Shown here: piece after piece, positions 29,482-41,700 of the stretch
How positions within the stretch are numbered: the stretch's first letter is position 1
Layout of the letters: each line of letters opens with the position of its first letter
From: Bathynomus jamesi
Taxonomy: Eukaryota; Arthropoda; Malacostraca; Isopoda; Cirolanidae
Assembly (NCBI GenBank): GCA_023014485.1
Contig: JAJOZX010009067.1
Location: forward strand, 102,501-166,500
Direction of reading: 5' to 3'
DNA: 64,000 nucleotides
The notes under the pieces: generated by a model
Databases searched by the model: none
Told to the model about the DNA's origin: nothing
What the model saw: only the letters and a program-made list of their open reading frames with translations
Position numbers and translations under genes: made by a program

Positions 29482-32266
29482 CTCATTAACGCCCAAATTA
29501 TTGAAATAGATATTCAACAAAAATTATATATAGAATGGTACATAATCATTTTAAGCATCCTGGCATTAAAAAGAATTTAATTCTAGCATCACGTGACCAG
29601 ATATCACCTGTCCTCAAAGTAGGACGTTGGGAGGATTAGTATGTAAAAGACCAAATTTTTAAATTTTATTTACGAAGATATACATCGCTAGGCTTTTCAA
29701 AAGTCATTTCCTTTATCTATGAAATAAAAAATTAAAGACAAATAACAGAAAGAAAAAAAATCATGAAAATATTTTCTGATTTACAAAAACTTATACACTT
29801 TCTAAGCAAAAACTATTTAGTATGATAAGGCTGGAAGCACGACACGCATAGCGTGACATTACATTTTGTGCAAAATGTTCTCGGTTTTCCGTTGCATGGC
29901 TCGTTGTGGCATCTTCGCTGTTTTCTTTTTTATCAAGGATGTGGTTTTTCCATCATATCTGTTCTCTTTGTTGGCAGTTGAAGAAAGTGAGCGACCAACC
30001 ACTTTTCAGTCAATGTTGCTCTTCATATAATTTGTTGCAACATTTCTTCTAAATGTAAAAAAATCGAGGGTATTTTCTTCGATTAGAGACTTATGAAGTA
30101 GCCATGCATTTACTAGAGCCATGTCAACAACTCTTGTAATCAGATGCCAATACCATTTTTTCACTCTGATGGCAATATTATATTTTCCAGTTAGCCAATC
30201 GTGATGATCTACTCCACCCATGTTTTTATTATAATTATTTAGAACATTTGGTTGAGGAACACGAGCCTTTGCTTTTGCTGTTTTATCCCATCTATTTACA
30301 CTGTTGATTGGCTCAGTAAAATCAAAGTTTGTTCCAACTGTTACGCATTTGTTATCATGCCATTTTACAAACAGGATTTCTCCCTGTGTATCAAAATAAT
30401 AATCATATGTTCCTCTTGGGGTTTTCTTCATATCATTTGAAGATTGTAATGGACATTTGCTGAGTCTGTTTTCCCTAACTGTTCAAGTAGTAGAAGCCCT
30501 TGGTTTGTAAATTAATCAGTAAATCCCTGCTTGTATAAAGATTATCAAAATATATTCCTGTTGCATGTGGGATAGCAACTCCATCAATCATATTCAATAC
30601 GACTTTCGTTCCCATATTTAGATCACTATCTGAGCTGTCAAGAGATTTGCCACAATACGAATCAAAATTATAGCAAAAACCAGATGAGCCACAGAGTGCC
30701 CAAAATTTATAGCCAAATCTAATTGGTTTCCCACGAATAAACTGTTTTAGAGAATTATGTCCATAATATTGCACAATCATTTCATCAAGAGCCACATTTC
30801 TTCGAAAATTCTGAATTGTTGGAAAGAGTTTTTTGATCATGTTGAGGAGTGGTCTTACTTTGAACCCCTTGTCATTTTTATTTCTGTTTGCGTCTGCATT
30901 GTTAGCACAGTGTAACATGGCTTTTATTTGTAGATATCGGTTTCTTGACAAGACTCTTGATTATGTCCACTCCCAAATCATCTTCGGTAGACCAATAGTG
31001 CCTCTCTGAAGGTAATTGATGATAGCCTGATAAAAGTAGAACCCCCAATGAATGTGTTTAATTCTGCTTGACAGAAGGTAAAACCTTTATCATTTTTAGT
31101 TTCAGTTGCATATCTAACACTTTCCTTTATTATATGATCCTGAACAGCATTCGAAAAAAAAAGTTCAAACAGTTCCACTGGAGATTTTTGAGCATGTTGT
31201 TGTTTTATTATTTCGAAATTTGTAGAATGACCACTGCATTTTGCTGGTATTTTTGTGTATGCAGGAGTTTTGTGCCTCCAAATTGGGTTCACATCAGTTA
31301 GTTGACATTTTTTTGACGTTCTTGCTCTTGTTGCTTGTTGTTCTGTAACATTTAGTTCTTTGTTACTGGTATGATGAAGTTCAAGAGTTCCTGGAATATC
31401 ACTGACTGTGGCGACTCCTAAAAGGTCATCAGTTTCATCCTCATCGGACAACTGGTCATCTTCTGGAGGTACTATAACAACTTCACAATCTTCGACATCT
31501 TCAATATTCTCAAGTAACTCAGCTACTTCATCAATAGTCAAAGCTGTTTGTCTTCGATTCATTGTTGTGGGTTCTTAGAAATGTATATATGTAAATGAAA
31601 ACGGGAAGCCAGTTGCTTCCTTATATATCCAAAGAATTGCACCATGTTATGCAACACATAGATTTTCTAGATAAGACTAATTAGTTTTAGAATATATTGC
31701 ACCATGTAATGTAGTTCTTGTAATATATAGTGCAAAATATAAAGTCCTACTTAGCATTATATTTATGACTAATTGCTTTCAGAAAAAATTGTACCATGTT
31801 ATTGACGAGTAATAATGATGTAATAGTGTGAAAAACACTTTGTACCTGTAGTAGCATTTACTAGGCATTCGCCCAAGGTCCTTTTTTGAGGACAGCAAAA
31901 TTTAAATCGCTCCTGTGATCTTACAAAGGAAGAAATCATCGATATTTTAATTTCTGAGAGAGGAAGAGGATTCTTTAATTCTATGATATGAAAATTGTAA
32001 AATTTTTAATTTTACATGAAAACTAAATATGCCAGCAACAAATTTAAAAATAGAAGTTTTTTTTTTTTTTTTACAAAATCTGAATTATAGAAATTATTAA
32101 ATAAAAACAGAATGATGCATACATGTTTCGATTTTTAATGGGTAACGTAAGCAAAATACCTCTTTTATTGACATACATTAGAACAAAACTGATATTGAGC
32201 ATTATAAACCAAAAAATTTAGTTTTTTTAACTGTCCTCATATGATGAGAGTGGGCGTTAATGGGTA
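29482..32266 (-). mobile_element. piggyBac element with TTAA duplication
   Basis: TTAA at 29478-29481 and 32267-32270 flanks inverted repeats sharing CATTAACGCCCA near both tips. A GAGGACAG / CTGTCCTC motif recurs just inside both ends. The transposase fills the minus strand. Confidence 0.9.
29813..31562 (-). pseudogene. piggyBac transposase, three frame breaks
   Basis: ATG at 31560-31562 opens MNRRQTALTIDEVAELLENI and an acidic N-terminus. Conserved core blocks follow: LFFSNAVQDHIIKESVRYA, LGVDIIKS, SRNRYLQIKAMLHCANN, VALDEMIVQYYGHNS (first catalytic Asp), KFWALCGSSGFCYNFDSYCG, GIYFDNLYTSRDLL (second Asp) and NYNKNMGGVDHHDWLTGKYN (third Asp). The C-terminus carries a Cys-rich segment (CHNEPC, CTKCNVTLCVSCF) ending at 29813. 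Breaks are a stop/shift near 30965, a shift near 30475, and stops after 30006. The catalytic triad remains. In the family this enzyme excises precisely at TTAA. Confidence 0.92.
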
Positions 32267-32329
32267 TTAAGACGCTAGGGTGCTGGTGGGGCGTGGTTCG
32301 GGTTCCACGTTAAACTGTAGGTCTAAGGT

Positions 32330-32457
32330 GGAGTGACAAGCTTGACCTTCGTCAGAATGAACAATTCGAGCGGAAGCAAAACAAAGGTTAAAGTTAACTT
32401 TACTTTTGCTTTCGTTCCAACTGTTCAATCAGGTGAAAGTCAAGTTTGTTCCTCCAC
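32330..32457. repeat. 128-bp foldback
   Basis: GTGGAGTGACAAGCTTGACC on the left pairs with the inverted right arm ending GTCAAGTTTGTTCCTCCAC. The axis is near GGTTAAAGTTAACTTTAC. No coding potential. Confidence 0.8.
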
Positions 32458-32465
32458 TTCATATA

Positions 32466-32812
32466 CAGGGTGGTGGCGCAAAAGTCGCGCATCATAGGAA
32501 TTTTCAGTGTTGATTATAATATATTACTTTTTTGTTTTAGATAGGGGATGGTTGCAAAATTAACATTAGACGAGAGGGTGAGCTTGTTTTTAATGTATGG
32601 AATACCAGGTACAACAAATCGATGAACCGGTAAAGAATTTAAATGCTGTACTGATTCATCGATTTTGTTATACCTGATATGCCATACATTAAACCCAAGC
32701 TCACCCTCTCGTCTATTGTTAATTTCGCACGTATCCCCTACCTAAAGGAAAAAATAATATATTATAGTCAACACTGAAAATTCTTATGATGCGCGACTTT
32801 TGGCCCACCCTG
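32466..32812. mobile_element. 347-bp mariner-type MITE (family M1)
   Basis: Left tip CAGGGTGGTGGCGCAAAAGT and right tip CTTTTGGCCCACCCTG. The arms pair over their full length, including AGACGAGAGGGTGAGCTTG, so the element is almost one long hairpin. TA lies on both sides. A second copy at 34824-35974 is split by a LINE. Confidence 0.93.
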
Positions 32813-32878
32813 TATATGTTACAGGGAATCTGCGTAACTAGGGATATCACGAAATCCCTAAAATATTCAGGGGTTTCA

Positions 32879-32965
32879 TGTAAGGTTAATTCGTGATATT
32901 TTCGTTAAACCTACGGGAAAATTATTGAATATCCGATTAATTGAATTGCCCGGTTAAGTCAAATA
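32879..32965. repeat. Remnant related to the end of the 46.4-49.4 kb transposon
   Basis: Contains GGTTAATTCGTGATATTTTC and TTGAATTGCCCGGTTAAGTC, which match the terminal and subterminal motifs seen at 49200-49350. No coding part. Confidence 0.55.
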
Positions 32966-32989
32966 ACAAGTTCGAGACTATATATAGGT

Positions 32990-33955
32990 CACAAAAAAAT
33001 AAAATAAAATAAAATAGAAAACTAAAAATTGTAGGAGGAGCATACATATTTATAAGGAAAAACTACCAGAGTTTTAGCACTTTGCCCCTCTTGTCTAAAT
33101 CTGTTTTGAACGAATTCAAAACAACAGGATCAAGCGAAAAAAGGCCGTGGCTAATGTTAAAATTATTTGTAAGTTGAATAATGGCAGACTCAAGAATATT
33201 TCTATTAACAATAATTTTGCTTGGCATTATCTATAAAATTATATAATGTAAAATGACCAATGAATAATTCCTACATTCATATAATTCTTATATTCATTCA
33301 TATAATTCTTATGTTCATTCGTATAATTCTTATGTTCATTCGTATAATTCTTATGTTCATTCGTATAATTCTTACATTTATATAATCCTTATATTCTTAT
33401 GTATATTTATATTCATATATTCATTTTGACATACGAGTCCAAAGTCGCATAACGCTGACACGAGTTTGGACAAAATTTTTGATTTGCTTTCTATTTTATT
33501 TCCGCTGAATAATTGGTGAATTATTTCTTAATAAATTACTTAATAATTTTTTTAGATTTAGCTTAATAATGTAATCTTGTTAAATTCTGCAATATTCATT
33601 TCCTGTATACATTCTCTCTTCGTTGTAAAAGCTGAAGTCATATCCTGCTTACCGTTTAATTTTAAATCAAATCTTAAGCATTTAATTTTTGCTCATAAGC
33701 ATTTTTAATTGTAATTCATAATAAAAGGCATATTTCAATTTCCATTCTTAGTTAACTCGGCAGATCATGATAACATCAGACCTGTCAAACATGCGGTTTA
33801 AAATAAAAAATGTTCAAAGTAAATCATCCTATTGAGACAGATCAGCATTAAATAATAATGATGTCAGTAAAAATTTCAGTATATAAGCCCATAAAATTTC
33901 TCCAATGTTTATTCTGATTTTAACTGATCTGACTTAATAATATATAATTATTGGT
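32990..33955. other. Non-coding sequence with a 21-bp minisatellite
   Basis: About five units of ATAATTCTTATGTTCATTCG occupy 33270-33395. An (AAAAT)n tract is at about 32996-33018. The rest is AT-rich without recognisable structure. Confidence 0.75.
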
Positions 33956-34400
33956 TTTGTTTAACCTCCTTCGCAACATCTAAGGTCATGTGATGGAGGG
34001 GACCTACAGCTTTACGTGGGATCCGAACCACGAGTCACTACTGCTTACTGCAGTAAACTACAGTAAGAGAATATCTTTGTCTTCTTCGAGCCTTGCTCTC
34101 TTCAGAGAACTTAGTCTTAAATAGAGAAAAATAATTTCCCGATACGTTATAAGAAGAACCGGGGAACCTTCGGAGAATTTAGTCAGCCTCACAGAATCCT
34201 CCGATCCACTACAAGAAGAAATCGGAGCGTAGTATAAGAGGAACTTCTGCGATTCCCTATACGATACCAGATACTCCAGAGTAGCAAATCCGTTGCTGCC
34301 ACCTAAGCAGAACCCCCGTCAACTTCGAACCGCCCAAGGCCATAGACGGACGGGTGTAGTTCTGAATACACGAAAGGCCTTGGAATAGTTTTTCTTTTTC
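33956..34400 (-). repeat. Possible tRNA-derived SINE-like sequence
   Basis: This block is GC-richer than its surroundings and contains, on the minus strand, TCGTGGTTCGGATCCCACG, where GGTTCGGATCC resembles a pol III B box. No convincing A box, second copy or target duplication was found. Confidence 0.3.
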
Positions 34401-34452
34401 CTTGTGGATTTGCAGCATTCATTCATTTCACGTGTTTAATTGTGAAATCCAT

Positions 34453-34521
34453 CCCATATATATATATATATATATATATCATATATATATATATATAACG
34501 TAAAGAACGACGCTTGTATAG

Positions 34522-34572
<51 letters not shown>
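34453..34572. repeat. (TA)n microsatellites around a short repeat fragment
   Basis: Three TA tracts surround AACGTAAAGAACGACGCTTG (34498-34517). That fragment recurs within the 92-bp repeats at 52161 and 52427. Confidence 0.93.
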
Positions 34573-34574
<2 letters not shown>

Positions 34575-34854
34575 TAAAGAAAAACCCTATGTTTCCGACA
34601 ACACGGAAACTTAATATGCGTAAATGGTGGTAAAAACTCTCAGTGGAGGAAAAAGGCAATATTTCATTACTTTTTATTGGTTTCCTAAAGATGTTTTATG
34701 CGGGCGTGATTTCCGAGTGAAAATTAAAGTTATCCTTTGGATTAAGAAAAGAAAATGTAGAAACTATTTGAAAAGAATTTTATAAATAAATAAAAGTGTC
34801 CATATATATATATATATATATACAGGGTGGTGCAAAAGTCGCGCATTATAGGAA

Positions 34855-34915
34855 TTATATATATATATATATATATATATAATATGTATATATATATGAG
34901 AGAGAGAGAGAGAGA
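34855..34915. repeat. (TA)n(GA)n microsatellite
   Basis: TA units then GA units on the plus strand, at the junction of the M1 MITE and the LINE-C 3' end. Confidence 0.95.
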
Positions 34916-34916
34916 G

Positions 34917-35780
34917 GTGGTTTCGAACAACGATTTAAAATCCACTTACGGCCGACCCCTCTACTGCATCCCGCTTCACTTGCAATATTTGGTGGAGGAG
35001 GGAATTAGTTTCCGCTCTGCTCCTCCGGCTACGTATAACTGGTCAGGGCAATTACGCAAGAACCTGTTCAGTTTGTTCTTGAAATTATTCAGGTTGATGT
35101 GCTGAGGTTTCTCAGTTCTTCTGGCAGCACGTTAAAGAGTTTTGGATCCCGTATTCTGAGGGTATTTTCCATCTTCGTTTTCATGGGAACATTACGGAAT
35201 TTGTCTCCTTTCTCATTCCAGTTTGTTTCTATTTCATTTCTAAAATTAGGGACACAACCCTCGAATATTTTCTGTACGTATATTATTGTGTACCGCTCGC
35301 GTCTTCTTTCCAGGCAGTAGAGTTTCGAGGATTGTAGTCGAGACCAGTGGTTTTCATCTCTCATTTCCTCTATCTTAGAGGTAAAACTCCTTTGTTTGGC
35401 TTCTATGTTTTCTGTATGGTTTTGTTAGTACTGAGCAATACTCAATTACTGGTAGGACGAGACTCTTCCATAATTTGAGCATGATGTTTGCTTTTCTGCT
35501 GTGGAAGCTCCTCCAGATAATTCTAGATTATTTTTCTAGCTGTTGTAATTTTAATGTTACAGTGCTCTCTGAATTCTGTATTTGACGACATTGTTACTCC
35601 AAGATCCCCGACTTGTGGGTTTGGTGTTATTGTTTGGGTTGCAGAGTTTTGTACCCTTTATTCCTTTATTCTGCATCACCTTGTCGTTAACATATCTTAT
35701 ACGTTGGAATTTTTCTTCGTTAAACTTCCTATTGTTGTCTCCCGCCCGGTTGAACAAATTTCCAATGTCGTTCGAATCGA
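34917..35780 (-). pseudogene. LINE-C reverse transcriptase C-terminal fragment
   Basis: The minus strand reads DNNRKFNEEKFQRIRYVNDK, then SNNVVKYRIQ, then RDENHWSRLQSSKLYCLERR, IYVQKIFEGCVPN and RDPKLFNVLPEELRNL, followed by a decayed RRSRAETNSLLHQ-like tail. These are the thumb and C-terminal blocks of a non-LTR RT with KFELLRYG-type motif. Several shifts and stops are present. The fragment is inserted in an M1 MITE. Confidence 0.75.
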
Positions 35781-35971
35781 TGATGAAACGGTACAGAATT
35801 TAAATTCTGTACCGATTCATCGATTTGTTGTACCTGGTATTCCATACATTAAAATCAAGCTCACCCTTTCGTCTATGGTTAATTTCGCAGCCATCCCCTA
35901 CCTAAAAGAAAAAAGGAAAAATATTATAGTGAACACTGAAAATTCCTATGATGCGCGACTTTTGCGCCGCC

Positions 35972-35974
<3 letters not shown>

Positions 35975-36020
<46 letters not shown>

Positions 36021-36041
36021 ATATAATATATATATATATAT
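35975..36041. repeat. (TA)n microsatellite
   Basis: TA tracts follow the right tip of the split M1 MITE. Confidence 0.95.
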
Positions 36042-36179
36042 AAAGGGTATTCTCGGGTACTTCGACATTCTAACTATGCCTGAAACAAAGTCCCTCATGT
36101 ATTTTCCAAGTACTTTCCATCTACTTTTCGTAACGTGACTGCAGTAGTATTTGAAAAATATACATAAAGGACACTTTTT

Positions 36180-36445
36180 TGTCGTTAGCTCTGTCCCACA
36201 AGGCACAGTATTAACACCCTTACTGTTTAAAGAATGATTGCAGACAATGATCAGGTATTAAGGACAGTATCATATCGTATATGCAAGGAAATATCAAATG
36301 AAGGTGACATAGAAAAATTACAAAACGATATTGGAAATTTGTTCAAGTGGGCGGAAGACAACACTAGGAAGTTCAACGAAGAAAAATTCCAACTTATAAG
36401 ATATGTTAACGACAAAGGTGCTGCAGAATAAAGGAATAAAGGGTT
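36180..36445 (+). pseudogene. LINE-C reverse transcriptase middle fragment
   Basis: The plus strand reads SSVPQGTVLTPLLF (motif B), then ADNDQVLRTVSYRI in place of an ADDT catalytic box, then NDIGNLFKWAEDNTRKFNEE and KFQLIRYVNDK. The last block is the same segment present on the minus strand at about 35740, so these are two different copies of one LINE family in opposite orientation. Confidence 0.75.
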
Positions 36446-36830
36446 CTTAATTTAGTTGTTTCAATATTTAAAAAATTTATTTTTAAATTATTTTCTCAAT
36501 ACATACTTATTAAGTCCAAATAAAAAATAATGTTTAATAAAACTGTAATGTAGAGCAAAAACTATAAGTACCCGATATGTTAAATCAGCTGAGGACTCTG
36601 CACAGTGTACGATCGAATCCGGTAAATGGAAAATATTTACATTGTTTCTTTACATATAATGTGTATAACTGAATATGTGGTAGTTAACAGAATTAAATTC
36701 TAGTATAAAAATTTAATTTCAAAGAATTCCCCTGGGCTTCATTTGATATGTTGGAACGGGACTAAATCGAAAATAAACTTAATTTTTGTTTTATACATTT
36801 TTAGCGGTTTCTCATACTGCGTTGTACTTT
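36446..36830. other. No recognisable feature
   Basis: AT-rich sequence between LINE-C and a foldback; nothing coding or repeated was recognised. Confidence 0.5.
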
Positions 36831-36831
36831 C

Positions 36832-37397
36832 TACGTACTTCCTGTAAAATGACTACTCGGAAAGTAGATTTAATATCAGATGTACTCTTGGGAATTTGGT
36901 AGGGATGAAACGGGTAGCTATTTTACCAGGTAATAGGGTACTGTTATCCGATCGGGTCTTGCAACATTATCATTAAAATTAAATTTAAATTAAAACAACA
37001 GCCATTTTTGGAACATAATACTTTATTCTACTACGCACACACAAAAACTTAAGCATAATACTGAATGTTACACACAGCAAAATACAAATACAGGTAATTT
37101 TTAACCATTTTACGCCATTTGTTTTATAAATAAAAAAAAATTATAAACAAGAAATGGATGTGGAGTATTTTCACGACTTTCGATGGCTTTTCACGACTGC
37201 TTTGAGTCGCGAAGAAAGTCTCGTGTACGTAGGTTTTTACTACCCAATTTTTCAGCAATTACCCGATCGGGTCGGGTATGCTCAGGTAATACATTACCGG
37301 ATCGGGTCGGGTACCCGTTTCATCCCTACCAAATGCCCGAGAGTACATCTGATATTAAATCTACTTTCCGAGTAGTCATTTTACAGGAAGTACGTTA
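36832..37397. mobile_element. Foldback with GTAC ends and an inner hAT-like tip
   Basis: GTACTTCCTGTAAAATGACT at about 36837 pairs with AGTCATTTTACAGGAAGTAC ending near 37393. Pairing runs inward about 95 bp through TAGGGATGAAACGGGTA, a tip like those of some hAT MITEs. Inside are repeats of ACCCGATCGGGT. No coding content. Confidence 0.75.
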
Positions 37398-37589
37398 GAA
37401 GCTTGGGTACTTTTCGTGTACGTTTCAAATACTTCGTAATTCGAAAGTACATTTAATGTTAGATATACGATTGGATTTGGAAGTAGATGAAATGTACATT
37501 TTTTACAGTGTACATTTATTGAAGTTTCAGCAAAATCAGTATTTATCAAATTTGTGTTTTGACTTCGACACAATGTGTCCAGTATTTTC

Positions 37590-38090
37590 TCTTGGTGGTC
37601 TAATAATTCTGATAGGCATGATGTTCCAGCCCTAAAGCCACGATGGTTGGTTCGGATTGAATAATTTTTTCTTGTGGGTAATAAGCAATTTTACCTCTAA
37701 TTACACATTCGAAGCATTTCATAAGGTGAGAGGTGAGAGCTACTGGCCGATAGTTCTTAGGCATTGTTCTGTTACCTCCTTTGAATAAGGGGGCAGTGTT
37801 CGTGTTCCTTAATGTAAATGGAAATTTTTCTGTTTCGAGTGTTTTCTCCATTGTAAATATATTGGTTTGGCAATACTCTCTCTATATTTCTTCAGAAACG
37901 TGGCACTCAATGCATCTGGCACTAGTGCTGAAATTTCTCATATTTGTGATAGAGCCTTAATTACTTCTCCTTCCAAGAACTCCAAATCCATTAATAGGTT
38001 CGTGTCTAATCTTGGTCTTGGCTGACTGTATGTATGTCAAAGAGAATGTTATTTTCAGCGTATTCTGTCACATCGTGGTGTTCTGTTGGT
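37590..38090 (-). pseudogene. LINE reverse transcriptase N-terminal fragment
   Basis: The minus strand reads LFKGGNRTMPKNYRPVALTS followed by HLMKCFECVIRGKIAYYPQE, the RT fingers region (NYRPVALTS block) of a non-LTR element. Upstream, decayed sequence resembles the preceding LEGEVIKALSQI-like stretch. It probably belongs to LINE-C. It ends abruptly at both sides. Confidence 0.7.
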
Positions 38091-38600
38091 ATATACTGTA
38101 GTTGATGTATTACTAGAATTTCCTTCCTCAATCAAATTTTTATTTATTTCCGTTTCTTACTCATCATTCCTTTGTCATCATTTCCACGCACTAGATACAA
38201 ACGTAGACCTACAAATCAATGAGGTTATTGTTTACCCTGTTCATTATCTTTCTATCCTTTTTTCCCAGACTGATGCACTCGTAATGCTTAAGTGCGTTGT
38301 ATAGAATGCATTTCAAGCCAGTTTTATGACCTTCCTGATTTCTCATCCCTTGCTTCTTGTTAAATTGCTCTGAGGGCGTTTAAGTTCACTGAATGTTTTC
38401 AGATCCTGATACATCCAAATATTTATTTACTTATTTGGTTACGCCATGTACTTTATTCCCACTCAATAATCATTACCGGCAATCCACTGACTCTGTATAA
38501 CCAATATAATGTAGACAAATTAAACCGCCGAGTAATGAGTCACCTTTAATTTAGTATTATAGCAGAGGAAAACAAAAGCAGACATTTGCCTCAAAGTATC
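38091..38600. other. No recognisable feature
   Basis: A 72-codon open frame at 38086-38304 has no family resemblance. Nothing else was recognised. Confidence 0.45.
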
Positions 38601-38641
38601 ACACACACAAACACACACACCACACACACATATATATAATA

Positions 38642-38677
<36 letters not shown>

Positions 38678-38679
38678 AT
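38601..38679. repeat. (CA)n(TA)n(TG)n microsatellite
   Basis: CA, TA and TG tracts in succession form a self-complementary stretch. Confidence 0.95.
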
Positions 38680-38715
38680 GAAAGAAAAAACTATAGTATT
38701 TGTCATTTACCATTA

Positions 38716-41700
38716 TAGTCTAGGATCTGGCCCAGAGTTCGTATAAATTTCTGGGTGCAGAGGTTTTGACGACTGATCTAGACTAATTTTGGGGCGCAGA
38801 ATCCGAATTTTTCTATGCCATCGCACCAAATTGGTGCGAAAGTGGTCAAAATGGCAAAAAATTGGAAAAAATGGCAAAATTTTATCAGTTTTTCGTATTT
38901 TTGTCATATTCTTGATTTGAAAAATTTTTTAAGGGCAATTTTTTGTTTGAGAATCTGTTTTTATAACATACTGCTGCCTGAACCAAGAAAACTGACAAAA
39001 ATTTCAAAAAATAACAGCAAAAATAGTAAAAAATTAAGTAAATATTGTCAAAAAATCGCAAAAATGAAATTTTTGGCTATTTTGGTGCATAAACTAGCTC
39101 TAACCAATCATATCGAACTAAATAGTCAAGAAATTAGATATTAATAGCTCTGCAAGAATTTATTAAAACAAAGTATGCACAAATGTCTAAATTTCGGGTA
39201 TAAATCGATAAAAATGGTTGTAAAATACTTGAAAAAATAGCCAAAATATAAAAAAGTACTAATTTTATGTTATTCTTAGGCTTGCTTGTTGTAAAATGCT
39301 TGAACTTCTTATAGAATCGATCTATTTGATTTCTTTAGAGTAACTAAGTCAGATTTATTGTGTTTCAGGTTTAGTATTGGTAGTAGCTACAAATTGAGGA
39401 TCCCTGTATTCATTATGTGATTCAACAGATGATACAGTAGATCATGGTAAGTAATAATCGAATTGAATATTTAAAACATAAATATAAAGACCACTGTGTT
39501 ACAAATGAATTTTTATATGTATACAGTAGAATAGAACTAGTTTATTATAATTGCAATTGCAAGAAGTCTTAGTATATTTTATTTTTTCAGGATGTATGTC
39601 AACTTGTGCCAGAAAAGAAGCATAGCTCAAACCTTGGTAAATGTATCTTGTGCCAGAAGAACAAAAGCCCAAGTGGAGAGAAATATTTGAGCAGCGGAGA
39701 ACATGGAATAAAAAATTTGCTTCAGTTGGCTTCTGCTTACCCAAATGATGACAGAAGCAAGCGTTTGAAAGCTCTTACTGAGAGTCAGACTCCTTATATC
39801 CAGTATCACAGCACTTCGTGCTATGCAACATATAAAAAGTTCGTTGACCGTAGCCAGAAGTCTAAAAATGCTGAATCTGAACCCTCTGATTCCTCCTTAG
39901 GGGAAGCATTAATTCTTCCAGAAAATAGTTCAAGCAAAAGGATTAAAATACAGCATGTCAAGGATATGAAAGTGTGTGTATTTTGTGGTTCAGCTCGAGT
40001 CAAATTGAAAGGTGGAAACATTGACCATGATTTGTTTCGGATATGTACTCCAGGTCGTGCCCAAAAGTTATTGAGTTATGCTCACTTGTTCCAAGACGAT
40101 GTTTTTACCAGAGTAGCGATGTTGAACGAATACAAAGATGTATTCGCTGCAGATGTATTCTATCAAAATAATTGTATAAAGAAGCATTTTGCAGCCTATG
40201 ATCGCAGAATAGAGACGATTTTGGAAAACAGACAGCAAGAAAATGAAGTTATGGGTTCTACTGATATGGTTCAAGAAGCGTTTAATGATGTAGTCTCAAA
40301 AATAGACTTCACAAGCTGTGGATACAGTGTCACCTACTTGAGACAAGAGATCAATAAAAAGCTGAACCAGGATAAATCTATCAGTAACTATTTGGTTAAG
40401 AGCCTGCTTATAGACAAATTTAAGGACACCATTTATTTTACGTATCCTAGCAACAAACGAAAATCCCAGATGGTTTATTCTGTCCAGATTGAGAGTGCAA
40501 GAATTGTTGAAACTTTGTGGAAATCATCTGTCGAAAACGTTGCTAAGGACCTAAGGAAAGAGTTCTTACAGTTTTGGTTTACGCTCTAGCTATTGTGATC
40601 CAAACGATCTTGATCTAGCCTTAAAACGCTTCCAAAATGAACGTCCTCCAATATGGATGGAATTTCTTCAGCATTTGTTTCCTACCCGGAATGTATCAGA
40701 TTGCAACAATCAGTTGATGCTGAAGTGTGACACTATCTTCCAGATGTTAAAGGCTCTGGAACAAGTCGCAAAATCATTCCTCTGCATGGCTTGCATCAAA
40801 AGCTTGAAAACGATTTGATCCAAGTTTTATCTGCCTTGCATGCTTTAACTGGCTGTGACAGTGTCAGTAAAGTAGGCACAAAATCTAGTGCACTGAAGCA
40901 GTCAAACTACTTTGATGAAATTAAGGACTTAGGCAAGGAACCACTTACAGAGGAAATAATCGAAGGTGCCGAAAACTTTCTGGTTCATTGCATCAAACCC
41001 AAGTCAAAATCCATATCATTTGATCAACTAAGATCTGAGCAATACTACAAAACTGGGGACAAAATCGATTTTACTAAGCTTCCTTGCTCTTCAAAAAGTA
41101 TTAGACTGCATATTAAACGGGCATATCTTCAGTGCAAACTTTAGCTTGACTCTCTATATGGCTCCATATCTGAAAATTTAAATCCACTTGACTATGGTTA
41201 CGTAAAGTCTGACGAGAGACTTTTGGAACCTCAACTAACCGATTACCCAGATAAATCTCAGGATTTGATTGAACCTTGCAGCTGCAAAACCTGTACCAAG
41301 TGATCAAAATGCCCTTGCACTGCGTCATCCATACCATGCTGCTCATTCTGCAAGTGTAATCAAAGAACATGCCAAAATCCTAACGCCTGAATTTCAGCAT
41401 GTAACTGAATAAAATTACAGATGAACAAATCTGTACATTGTACTTCCGTTTCATTTTCATAGTGTCGGAAGATGATACCACAAAAGCCATAGTGCTTTTA
41501 TTTGTAAATAATGTTTCAATAAAAAAATAAAATAATGGGGCTTCATCATTAAATGAGGTCGTTCCCACTAAGTTAGCTATAACTTAGCCCATTGCTGTGG
41601 TGCTGCACTGGGAAGATGCACCTGAGTGACGGTAACACTCTTCTCAATCACATAAGCGGTCTTGACAGTTTTTGTCATTTTTGCCAAACTCTTTGCCACT

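Larger units (their letters stand above)
34824..35974. mobile_element. M1-family MITE split by LINE-C and microsatellites
   Basis: The left tip CAGGGTGGTGCAAAAGTCGC is at 34824, and the right half from about 35783 ends GACTTTTGCGCCGCCCTG at 35974. Both match the intact copy at 32466-32812. Between them lie (TA)n, (GA)n and a minus-strand LINE-C fragment. Confidence 0.85.
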
